A stretch of 22,922 bases of DNA from Pelargonium cotyledonis (lineage: Eukaryota; Streptophyta; Magnoliopsida; Geraniales; Geraniaceae): positions 1-22,922 of the forward strand of contig JAYMTA010000930.1 of assembly GCA_036897625.1 (NCBI GenBank). Reading direction: 5' to 3'. The notes under the pieces are model-generated. The model was not told the DNA's origin. It searched no databases and saw only the letters and a list, made by a program, of their open reading frames with translations. Shown one piece after another: positions 10,849 through 20,271 of the stretch. Numbering within the stretch: position 1 is the stretch's first letter; every line of letters starts with the position of its first letter. Made by a program: the position numbers and the translations under genes.

Positions 10849-10996
10849 GATCCGACTCAAAAGTTAATCAAATCAAATTTTGAGTGACCGCAACTTTGGA
10901 TCTAATTTGCCCCGTAGATGAAAAGAGGTGGTGATGTAGGAACAATCGCCCTTACTATCTATCAATCCGATGATCCGACTCAAAAGTTGATCGAAT
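10849..10996 (+). repeat. Direct repeat of about 25 bases, 123 bases apart
   Basis: gatccgactcaaaagtt is found at 10849 and again at 10972. It is followed by aatcaaatcaaat in the first copy and gatcgaataaaat in the second. The two may be the borders of a small insertion or a local duplication. Confidence 0.6.
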
Positions 10997-11045
10997 AAAA
11001 TATTTCCTGTTTTTTTTAGATTTTTCAAAAATATATATTTGGTAC

Positions 11046-11278
11046 CTAAAGATAGTGGCGCAGTTGGCAACACAATCTGCGTAAGTGAGAAGAGCGCTTG
11101 TGTTCGATTCACGCTCAACACTCCAATAAAGATAGGTGAATACTTTAACTGCGAACAAACCTCGAATGCATACTAGTTTGGATGCAGTAAAACAGCTTAA
11201 AAATGTCAATTGCGAATGTGTGGGCCCACTGAGGAATCTCATGGTATAAACCGAAAAAATATATATATATATATATAA
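11046..11278 (+). mobile_element. Candidate tRNA-derived SINE ending in an AT microsatellite
   Basis: An A-box-like string tggcgcagttgg at 11056-11067 is followed at 11102-11110 by a B-box-like gttcgattc, the order and spacing of the internal RNA polymerase III promoter of a tRNA. The bases between do not fold as a proper tRNA and the sequence runs on for about 140 bases to a simple A/T-rich end at 11253-11278. That layout is that of a SINE rather than a tRNA gene. No target-site duplication was established. Confidence 0.5.
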
Positions 11279-11756
11279 TTGGCCCTAGCTGTTTTTATAC
11301 AACTTATTTAGATTCGAATGAATGTTTTTTTTTGCTTCCGAAAACAATGGCAATAAACACAATTTGAAATAAAACAAGAAACTTGAAGAGTAAGGTGAAG
11401 AAGAAAAGGACACTTGGGTTGGCTTCAAATTGTGCCCGTGACCTCTCCTAGAATTGATGCATTTGTTTTGGACAATACGTCCACAACAACAAACAATAAC
11501 ATGGTTCCCAGAAACAATGACTTCATAACTTTCAATTGTTGTCAACATATAATATGTATGTATCTGTATGTGTGTTTGGTTCTCCAGCTCTGGACTCTAC
11601 AGTCTACACTCTAGGCCTCCAGTCCTGTCCAGTTTAGTGACCCTATCATGGCATTGCTAGGGACCTGAGAATCAACAAGACATCACAAGCATCATCATTA
11701 CCAATATTTCTTGGAACCACACAATACTTGTAACCTAACTAGTTAGATCACTTAGA

Positions 11757-11970
11757 CCTGACAAGTCGGGTTTTGGGTTCGAAAGGCCTAACCGGAATCT
11801 GGTTTAAAAAGGTTGCGGGTTTGCCCGACTTGAAAACTAATCTAATCTATTTCATGCAGCCCAAACCCGCTAAAATGTAGATAGAATTTTAGGTAGAAGT
11901 GAGATAGAATTGGTTTGAAGTCGGAGTAGAGTTCAGATGCCTATGGTTCGAATCCAAATTGTCAGCTCTA
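11757..11970 (+). repeat. Dispersed repeat copy ending in GTCAGCTCTA
   Basis: It has cgggttttgggttcg near the left end, tttgcccgacttgaaaacta in the middle and aatccaaattgtcagctcta at the right end. The middle matches the intron copy near 2760-2780 (ttgcccgacctgaaaatta), which supports a common origin. Borders are approximate. Confidence 0.55.
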
Positions 11971-12099
11971 GTTTTAGTATAAGTGGCACTTGGGTTCAGT
12001 TCTAAATTGACACCCCTAACAACACAGCAAAAGAAATGATGCACATGCTGACATTTTCGAATCTCATGACATTGACTCGACTCACTTACCACAGAACTG

Positions 12100-12302
12100 G
12101 AAATTCGGGTTTTGGATCAACTCCGGAATGAAAAGACATAACCAGGGTGTGTCGGTTCATACGGGTAGTGTGTAATGGGTCAGACTGAGTTTAACATGGG
12201 AAATGTGCGAGTTGAGAGCAGGTTCCCCAAAACGACACAAAACCCAAAAGAACGGGTTGAATTTCAGCCGTATGTTTGTTTGGATCCAAATTGTCATCTC
12301 TA
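12100..12302 (+). repeat. Second adjacent dispersed repeat copy
   Basis: It has attcgggttttggatcaac on the left and ggatccaaattgtcatctcta on the right, in the same orientation as the copy ending at 11970. The copy is degraded. It lies just downstream of the NUP35 3' end. Confidence 0.5.
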
Positions 12303-12497
12303 ACTATCATCCAGAAAGAAATACAGCATCACATTTCTCACAAGATATTGCTTCAACCCGCAAGGATTAAACTGTCTCGATCGTGTATTGAAATGTTGGA
12401 AAGAACAATTACAATTTTTTTATAGGAAGACGGCGACATTGCTACGAGTCTACGAGTATTACTAATGCAACCAGTTTATGTGGATAGAGAAGCTAAC

Positions 12498-14034
12498 CTA
12501 AACGCCGAACATCAAATCCATGATCTTTGACACCACTGATTTTGATGGGGACGCAATGGAACCTCCTGACTGACGGGAACTGCTACTGCCATTTTGAATG
12601 TAATAGGGGCTTGGAGATGCTTTCAGCTCTGTGGTTCTGCTAGAAGCTGGAGGAGGTAATGGCATGAAACCCTGACGGTTAAGCCTTTCGTTCAAGGTTT
12701 GACGTAGCATTGGATCCACAGGCTTCACACCGACTATTATAATGCCATTGATTTGCATCCCATTCTTGGTTAGAGCTTTCTGAGCATCAGAACGATTCTG
12801 CACCAGCCAGTGTTTTACAAAATCAATAAACAATCATTGTTTAGTGTTCATTCGTACCCGTGTATTTTATTCATAGTTAATGCTGATTGAAAAGGTGAAA
12901 GTAGTGTCGTAAATACAAAATAAAAGTGTTCCAAATAATACATTGTTATCACTTAACAAAAATATCATACTTATCAAAATCAAAATGAAAGATTCACAAA
13001 CCTGATACAGAATGTGCAACCAGTTTGCTTCTCTTGGGCCAGGAACATGTTTCAAAATCACACCACATTTCTCAAACTCCCGTAAAACTAAATTGGTATC
13101 GCCTGGGGGAAATCTGGAAATAAAAATAGAAGATAATGTTATTTACGAGTCTTAGAATGTAAATACCTATTTTTTCAAGTACTCCCACACAACAGTGTCT
13201 CAATACAAAACACACGAGGCACATGACATAAGAAACTCATTTAATCTCTACTACATATACATAAATAAGAGCTAACAGAAGCTTTATTCTCAGATCCCCA
13301 ACGGCCAACCTCTATCTTAATTCTTAAACATGCAGGACCAAACCAAATGCATAAATCCAAGATGAGAATATAGCCATCATCCAATCTATCGTTATCAATA
13401 CTCTAATGGTGGCATAATATAAACAGAAGTTAGACAAAAAAGAAAAGAAAAAAGATTACCCGTAAACCGTAACCCATTCTTCCTCATCTAGGTTCTCAGC
13501 TGGCATGCAATTCCTCTGAACCTCTGGTCTAGAAACTTCCCTTGGAGGTGGAAGTGTGATCAAAGCGCCAGGTTGAACAACACACTCTACAGGAGAACTC
13601 TTTCCCTTGTCTTCTTGCTCACTGGCGCTCCTCGAGGGTGACCACCAACTCGTCCCTGCTGAACCTTGTTGACTAAACTGCCCACCCTTAACAGTATACA
13701 AAGTGCTTGCCTCTGATTTGCTTTTAGCTGGGGTGGAGAAATCATGACCAGGAGTTTTTTGTAATGGGGTTCTTGGGTCTGATTTAATTTCAGGTGACAT
13801 CGGGCAGTCAGCGATTCCAGATTCGGGAGAGATATCTGAGCGGTCTTCCAGAGTGTACATTGGGGGAGGTGGAAGATCCGAACCCCCGAAATTCTCTTGC
13901 CATAGAGCAGACACAGCTGCTGCCTGGCCAGGAGTTGAGAATTTTCCTCTCCGAGCAGAAACGGGAGATGCAAGATCTTGGAAGAACAATGATTGCCTTC
14001 CAGATTTAGGCGTTCTATGTATGGCGGTGCTCAT
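12498..14034 (-). CDS. NUP35: Nuclear pore complex protein NUP35 (Nup53/MPPN type), complete, 3 coding exons
   Basis: A linker nucleoporin of the inner ring of the nuclear pore, binding Nup93/Nup155-type partners and the pore membrane. Coding exons 14034-13460, 13113-13002 and 12797-12498 have GT..AG borders and join to 328 residues, about the length of the Arabidopsis protein. Residues 1-180 are a disordered Ser/Pro-rich region starting with a conserved stretch around SLFFQDLASPVSARRGKF. The RRM-like MPPN domain begins at EEEWVTVYGFPPG (184-196), spans HILYQNRSDAQKAL across the exon 2/3 join and ends near IIIVGVKPV at about 255-263. The last 17 residues, ending SKIMDLMFGV, form the amphipathic membrane-binding helix known for this family. 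A second in-frame ATG nine codons upstream (14061) is less likely because the conserved protein begins at MSTAIHRTPKSGR. Identity is firm. Confidence 0.95.
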
Positions 14035-14960
14035 ATTGCAGAAAGAATCTTTAAAATTCAATAAATAAATTATTAGCCATCTGTTCGATTGTTTATGAAA
14101 CGGACGAAATTACAACAAAGTTTCAAAACTACAAACAAACTAATAAAAATAAGCCCAACTAATACATAAATATCATCTAGATCGTGGTTAATTTTACAAA
14201 TCCAAAAAGAAACAACAATATACCCTATGGAATTGTTTTTCCTTGCGGTGTATAATTCACCTTCCAGTGAATTGTGACACCATGATATTGCCACATCCAT
14301 CCGAAAAGAATGTAAAATTCCTAGAAACAGCTCGAACTAGCCGCATCTGTTCAATAAGGTAGAGAAGTAATTGAGCAAAACCAGCTCGGAATTCTAAATG
14401 TGGTGGATAAAAATTGAGCTACACCATCTCATGCATCTAAAATTCCAAGACACGAATCACTAGCTCCCATCTAAATTCAAAATAATAAACAACATCATCC
14501 ATAAACTGTATTCACAGATCTCAGTTTCAGCATCACGCGATTTCCACAAAATGAAAACTCAATACAATTAGAATCGAACTAAAGCTCGATTGAGCGCAAT
14601 TTTTCAAGCCAAACCAAATCATCTATCACCGTACAAATATAATTGAACACTCAAACAAACCACAGCTGTACGGAGTCAGAATTATCTTCTCGTTTCCAGT
14701 CATTTTCTCAGCAACCAAACAGACATTAAACTTATTAGCTAAAAAATTATGGTTCGCATCGAAAAAGAAATGCGAGAAAAGAGAGAGCTTGAACCTGGCG
14801 TTGAGCTCAGCTGCCCGGTGGATCTGAATTGGAAGCGAATCGACGTTCTGGGTTTTTGGATTTTCCCTCCCAAATTGACTGAGACTCTGAGAGCAGAGCT
14901 GCTCGAACGAGTCTATACGGGAAAGAAGAATTCGAAACCCTAAAATCTCAATTCAATTCA
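14035..14960 (-). other. Probable NUP35 leader intron and leader exon
   Basis: A donor (CAG then GTTCAAGC on the transcript strand) at 14794 and an acceptor (TTTTAAAG) ending at 14049 predict a leader intron of about 746 bases. A non-coding first exon would run from 14795 to about 14960. That exon region is pyrimidine-rich and holds an AAACCCTAA-type motif at 14936-14944 (plus strand). The open frame that can be read on the plus strand here looks accidental. Borders are inferred, not proven. Confidence 0.5.
14701..14722 (-). promoter_or_regulatory. Shared first-intron element, NUP35 copy
   Basis: The plus strand reads cattttctcagcaaccaaac then ag. On the transcript strand it begins ctgtttggttgctgagaaaa. 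It lies 72 bases downstream of the predicted leader-intron donor. The copies in CPN60B and CASPL differ at 2 to 4 positions. Confidence 0.55.
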
Positions 14961-15688
14961 AATTTTAGTTAGGTTTTAATTTGAGTGAAATGACGTAAAC
15001 ACCCTCCTTCAGATCTTTGATTCAATTGTGTGAAATTTGGGTGCAAGTTTCAAATTTCAGGTTTTATGCGTAAAATGTATGAATTGGTATTGATTTGTTT
15101 GATCAAATCTAAACTCGTAAAATGTGAATCAATTGCAGAGTGCACAGATTTGAGTTTAAATTGCCGCCTCGGGTTGTTGGTCAATTTCTTTTGAGATGTG
15201 AATCGTGTAATGTCACACACGTTTTTTTTTTTTTTTGATACGCTTTGAGAGGGCAAATGATCTTTATATTTCCAATCTTAAGTCTAAATATTCTCTTTAT
15301 CTCTCTAGCTAATTGGTTACCGTCCATTTCTCATGCCCTGAGTTTCAGTTAACGTAAGTTTAATTTGACTACATTGGTATAAACAAGATCGATTTGAAAC
15401 AAATTATCATAACAATATGAATCGTTTAAAGAACATACTAAAACAAAACTCAAATTGACTACGAAATCAAAACAAAACAATCAGTCCAAGAACTAAATGA
15501 AACATTTTTCTAAACATAAAATTAAATATAGTCTTATTTTATTGAAGTTAGTCATTTAATTTCTACACCATCATACCAAACAACAACATCATCATGAATG
15601 AAAAATGTTGAAATTAGCAAAAGAGCTCCAAAGACTCCCAAAAACATGGCCTCTCATGACTAAGTGAACACTCCAAAATATATATGGA
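14961..15688. other. Intergenic region between NUP35 and the small acidic protein gene
   Basis: AT-rich with a 16-base T run at about 15221-15237. No coding region is supported. The left part should contain the NUP35 promoter and the right part the 3' untranslated region of the next gene. Confidence 0.5.
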
Positions 15689-16718
15689 TCAAAATGGGGC
15701 AGAAAGAGGCTCTCTAATGACATCTGGTGATTCACCAATTGAAGTAATGTTTGTGGCAAAGATTGAGCATTGGCATGGCCTTTCTATTATTTGATGAGCA
15801 TTTTCATCACAAGCAACAACCACCTCACATATTGGCAATACATTTTTCTTGTCCTCCTCCTCCTCCTCTACTAGTATTTCCAATGTTAACTCCTTTGTTG
15901 CTCCAATAAATTGCCTTGCTACTCCCTAAACATGTATGCAACAAATAAGGTACACATGAGTTAATATCGTTCGACAAATTGGTAAACTACAATGTTATAG
16001 CAATCAGATCGGTCAGTGAAACTAGTGTGTGAATCAAGCTACTGACTAAGTGGATCTGAATGATTGATTTGACTGCTTGAATGATCAATAGTGTAAATGA
16101 TTTGAATGTTGTAGTAATCAAATCGACGATTTTCTATCACTAAATGGGTATTGGATGTAAAGCTGGCAAAGGAGCCAACTATTCGACTCGAGCTAGCTTA
16201 AATGGGTTGGGTTAAAAAAAGTATAACTATGCTTATTGGACAATGGCTCGTATTAGATGCAACCCCAAATTAATGAATTATCAACTTTATATAATACCCA
16301 ATTTTGTATATATAAAAAAGATGTTGATCGGACACAAGACTACATCTCACACGCTACACAAATATTAAAATCGGTAGATAGAATTCTTTCATTAATTTGA
16401 TTGAATCTCAGCACATAACTCTTTTATGTCCGGTATTCTTTTTTCTATATATGTACCTCATCTGTGAACATTGTTGAAGCTTCACTATGCTCCAACTTTA
16501 GAGCAACATCTGCAGCCACTTCCTGCATGTAATAACAACAATGAAACTCAGATCCAAATCATGCTTGAAACCATAAAAGAACAAGTTACATATATACATA
16601 CATATATATGTATATATTTATGTAATTTACAAACCCTAGCTTGGTTGAGCTGTCCTTCTCTCAAAGTCCTAGGCTCCGTTTCAATGGAGCAACATGTTCC
16701 ATTCGCCTTCGCCGCCAT
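15689..16718 (-). CDS. Small acidic plant protein of unknown function, complete, 3 exons
   Basis: Exons 16718-16635, 16522-16457 and 15925-15689 join with all borders GT..AG and all in phase 0, giving 128 residues. The N-terminal part, ETEPRTLREGQLNQAREVAADV (about residues 13-34) followed by EASTMFTDEG, looks like a conserved start I associate with short uncharacterised plant-only proteins, but I cannot name the family. Residues 70-75 are a run of five Glu and one Asp. Later come Cys83, Cys89, Cys101 and Cys103, the last two as a CQC pair, and the protein ends REPLSAPF. No signal peptide or membrane helix is seen. The ATG at 16718 follows a TATA box by about 95 bases. Exon structure is well supported by the in-phase joins; function is not assigned. 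Confidence 0.75.
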
Positions 16719-16812
16719 GAACAACACAGAATCGAGGCTCGATCGATAAGGATTGGAAGTAAGTAACTAGCTAGGGTTCAATGAATCGTCATACAAATGT
16801 AGGTTCTTGTCC

Positions 16813-16820
16813 ATTTATAG
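16813..16820 (-). promoter_or_regulatory. TATA box of the small acidic protein gene
   Basis: On the minus strand ctataaat lies about 95 bases upstream of the ATG at 16718, placing the transcription start near 16785 with a leader of roughly 65 bases. Confidence 0.6.
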
Positions 16821-17398
16821 TAACCTTGGCCATATTTTCTAGTTAAGGTCACGGATTTAGAAACTGACCTGAAAACCACGTAGAAAATGATGGAAAACAC
16901 ATGCAGTTCTTGTACGTGAAGTCTCGTGCATGTATTAATTAAAAAACTTGTCAACTTTTTTTAATGTATTTTTGTAAGATCTTTAGCTGTTGACCACTAG
17001 TTTTGAGCTATATATATTGGTGGTTATGTTTGGTCCCATCAAAATGAACTGTAAAAATGGGAAGACCAACTGTCATGATAGCTTCTTCATATCTAAATTC
17101 AACCTATGCTCAATCTACAGTGACTATGATGTGATTTTATGTCTATCTCGATCTGTTGATTCAGCGAAAGTTCAAATATAGCGTCTTAATTATTTCAATC
17201 TTTTTGTGGGGAAAAGTTCGGAGATGTGAGCGCATCGGGTTGGATCAGTCTTGTCATTCTGAAACTTTTTTCATGTAAACCATAACTATTCAGGATCAAA
17301 TTCGAATAGTAAGTATACAAGTGTGTCGCACGACGAAAACCAATATCCGATCCATGGATAACAGACAATATATTCATTGATGAGTGTCGAAAATGGGT

Positions 17399-17459
17399 CC
17401 ATACATGGAAACTGAACATAACAAAAAGCCCATAAATGGAAATTGAAAATAGCATAAAG
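17399..17459 (+). repeat. Tandem duplication of a 30-base unit
   Basis: Unit 1 (17399-17428) starts ccatacatggaaactga and unit 2 (17429-17459) starts cccataaatggaaattga. Both end in an ataacaaaaag- or atagcataaag-type string. Confidence 0.6.
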
Positions 17460-18165
17460 TACAAACACTTGTTGAATTTTTTTGTGATAATAGCATATAA
17501 GAGTACTCAATTATTCATGTTTTCTTTTTAAAGTTAACGCTTATTTTGAGATGAATAAATTATATTTTATCAATCAAATTTGATTGACATATAGTGCGGC
17601 AAACAAGTTAAACCATCTAATGAAATTCAAATTGATCGAATTGATCAAACAAGTCAATTTTCGTTCCTTTTGTCTAAAGTCAACTTGTTCAGGTTGGTTC
17701 AAGATTATAAAGTTCTTGTTATAATTTCGTTGCACAAACTACGTGAACACACAAATTTCAGCGATTTCGGGTGTTTGTATAAGTAACATAAATTGCGAAT
17801 ACTTAAATTTCCGACGTCTGACAATATTCAATCAACGAATCAAATCCTGCTATAACTAAAAGGCTAAAAAAAAAGGTGACATTTTTAGAAATTGTTGAAT
17901 GATAACATAGTAACTAATTTTTGTGGGGTACATGCAACAAAAAAAAAAGAGTTCACTATCAATAAAAACAAGAAATATGAGAGAGAGATAAGAAAAGAAA
18001 AGAAAATGAAGCAATATTGTTCAATCATTCTCCAAAACCAATTACTAAAAAGACCCACAACATGTTGTCCGTAAAAGGTAAGATTGGGGGACCAAGAACC
18101 AACCTTGCCCCGACAATGAGCAACCAAAACCAGATACAATCTATCCAAATTTATAAATGGAAAAC

Positions 18166-18508
18166 GTTTTATTTTGGTCCCTCAATTATTTATTTTGTTT
18201 TCGGCGTGTACATAATTTGATTTTTGTTATAATTTAGTTTAAAATTATGTTATTTCGTTTCAATTTGGTTTGTTTCATGTTGGTTCCGTCAAATTAGGAT
18301 AATGTGCCAATCGCATGGTTTTAACTTTTAAAGGTCTCAATTGTAAACTTAGTTAACTTAATTATTACGTCGTTGTCACACCAAAAAGCTTCTTAAAAAT
18401 ATGTTACGCCCGCCTTTTTCGAGGTATAGTTGAAAGACTAAATTAGAACAAAAATTATAATAGGTACCAAATTAGAACAAAATAGAAGATTGAGGACTAC
18501 AATAAAAC
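18166..18508. mobile_element. MITE-like element with terminal inverted repeats of about 33 bases
   Basis: The left end at 18166 reads gttttattttggtccctcaa and the reverse complement of the right end (18508 inward) reads gttttattgtagtcctcaat. Both then continue to ttattttgtt or tctattttgtt. Beyond the ends, a second inverted pair contains ataatt(t)gatttttgtt and ataatttttgttctaattta. Length is 343 bases with no coding capacity. A target-site duplication was not found, and the right end abuts a TA/TG microsatellite. A related truncated copy is at 6729. Confidence 0.6.
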
Positions 18509-18509
18509 A

Positions 18510-18533
18510 TTATATATATATGTGTGTGTGTGT
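18510..18533. repeat. Compound TA/TG microsatellite
   Basis: A run of TA units followed directly by TG units. Similar TA/CA runs are at 18725-18752. Confidence 0.85.
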
Positions 18534-19810
18534 ATCTATAATTAGTTGCGGAAACATACGAGTATGGATGTCCTCATCACTGATGAAGCCATCACATTCA
18601 GACCAGCTGAGCTGCACTCCCATGCTCACAATATTCCATTGTACTTTAATTTGTACCTTTACAAGTATATATTTGCATATCCATATCCCACCAATTTTGG
18701 TTTTTAACATTAAGGAAATTCACAATATATATATACACACACATATATATACAAGAAAAAGAAATTAATGTTAAGAATTATGTTGCTAATCACAATCAAC
18801 AATGGAACAGCAACACGTCTATATCGATCCGTCAATCAGCATGTCATTTGTGACGCTTATCCATTACTAATTCACAGCCCGTAGCAACACATTTTAGTGA
18901 TAGGTTGTCGTTGCAGAAGGTTTATATATATAATTAAGTTTATCCACCACATAATAAATTTATTAGAGGTGACATGGTTTTATATATAATTAGATTGATT
19001 TAACAATAAACTTCAACTATGCAAATAAATTAGGGACTCTAATTATCTTGATAAATGAAGTATATATATGGTTGGATAATATATATAGTTATGTCAAAAT
19101 ATATAGTGCTAGCTAGTTATGTAATTGTAATAAGATAATGAGAGTTGAGACAAATTAAGAGAAATTAATGAATATTGAAGTGGAGCCTTGTAGCATGTGC
19201 ATGCATAGCCAAATCTACAGCTAGCTTATAGCTATTTAGATTATGCTAAGTTTAGAACTTGGGATATATGGTTCCAAATCATAAAGTTGTGCTTTCTATA
19301 AATCCAAACTCTCATGAGCTAGCTCTAGTGAATGTTTTAAGACTTTTCTTAATATCATATGGTTTCTCAATCTAGCAATCAAAAAGATGAAATTCCTTAC
19401 TCGTTTTCAGACAATGATTTATTTACGAGATCTTGAGTGAGGTCAATGATTTTCATTTCTCATTCTCTTATAAACCCAATTTCGCTCCGCTTCTAAATTA
19501 AGGAACATGACTCTTTTTATCCTTATCACGGTAGAGATGGAAACACTCTCCAACTAACCCATTTTCCAATATTTGGATGAGAACTATGAGACAACTTAGA
19601 ATATGTGTGTACGATATTAACTGATTTCTTCTTCCTTTCGTTACAGTAAAATAATAACTGCAATATCGTCATCTGATCATACAACTCAAACTCAATACGT
19701 GACAATGCTTAATTGTTCTACTTTTCTATTTGTGTGGCACCTCACATCCACAACTTAACATGCACATTCATTTTGCAAACATGAGTACTTAAAAAATTGA
19801 AAATAAACCC

Positions 19811-19818
19811 ATATATAG
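19811..19818 (+). promoter_or_regulatory. Possible orphan TATA box
   Basis: atatatag in the context cccatatatagaattg is followed about 30 bases later by a purine-rich aaaggagagagagacaaaga stretch, then about 130 bases of less AT-rich sequence. This resembles a plant core promoter and leader, but no coding sequence follows. It could be chance or the start of a non-coding transcript. Confidence 0.3.
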
Positions 19819-20001
19819 AATTGATGATCAAAGGAGAGAGAGACAAAGAGAAGCCAATTGATGAGTGAGTCAGGTGAAGGAGTAGAGACTAAAGCTTACT
19901 GTTGGGTGAAGAATAATGGTGGTGTGATGTGGTGTGGTGTGTGGACCATGAACAGACAAGAATCATCACCATCTGATCTGATCACCAACAATTTTCAGTA
20001 A

Positions 20002-20253
20002 CATGCAAAGATCCCAAAACAATGAACACAGTGCCATGCATAAATATATATATTTATATATTTTCATTTTCAAAGGGAAAAAAACAACTGCATGCAATGC
20101 AATGCAATGCATTGCAGCACCAGAAAATTAAATTAAATTAAATTATCTATACATATACAATACAGTAACAGTACTGCTCCTCTATCTCTTGCATGCATGT
20201 GCCTATCTTTCATTGCTCACATGCCTTCTTCAAATTCTCCTCATCCCCATGCA
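20002..20253. promoter_or_regulatory. Cluster of RY (CATGCA) motifs
   Basis: CATGCA starts at 20002, 20035, 20091, 20192 and 20248, two of them extended to CATGCAT. Another lies at 19200. RY motifs bind B3-domain factors of the ABI3/FUS3/LEC2 group and are typical of seed-gene promoters. No gene is visible near them in this window, so target and function are open. Confidence 0.4.
20089..20117. repeat. Pentanucleotide repeat (GCAAT)n
   Basis: About four units of gcaat are bounded by tgcatgc on the left and tgcattgcag on the right, so the whole can also fold on itself. Confidence 0.8.
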
Positions 20254-20271
20254 ATATATATATATATATAT
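20252..20271. repeat. AT microsatellite
   Basis: About nine TA units in an AT-rich context. Another AT run closes the SINE-like element at 11259-11277. Confidence 0.85.

Larger units (their letters stand above)
10640..12497. other. Repeat-rich intergenic region between CASPL and NUP35
   Basis: No gene is supported. The region holds gggtcgggtt-type repeat remnants (10690-10830), a short direct repeat, a SINE-like element, an AT microsatellite and two copies of the GTCAGCTCTA-ended repeat. The right end, roughly 12380-12497, should be the NUP35 3' untranslated region. The left end contains the CASPL promoter; its leader probably begins near 10600-10640, without a clear TATA box. Confidence 0.5.

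Noticed and set aside
11056-11110. Functional tRNA gene
   Set aside because: A and B boxes are present but acceptor and anticodon stems do not pair and there is no terminal T run at the right place; a SINE-like origin fits better.
12867-13061. Open frame extending NUP35 exon 2 into the intron
   Set aside because: The donor at 13001 and the in-phase acceptor at 12798 reproduce the conserved HILYQNRSDAQKAL join, so the extension is intron.
14749-14943. Plus-strand frame of 64 codons upstream of NUP35
   Set aside because: It sits on the predicted NUP35 leader exon and donor region, resembles no family, and has no promoter or splice context of its own.
18540-18640. Possible C/D-box snoRNA or lost exon
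   Set aside because: TGATGA and CTGA strings are present but only about 30 bases apart, too close for a C/D snoRNA and without a terminal stem. The open minus-strand frame has no recognisable domain.
19840-20030. Possible microRNA precursor after the orphan TATA box
   Set aside because: A weak foldback can be drawn, but pairing is too broken for a plant microRNA duplex and none of the conserved microRNA sequences I know is present.
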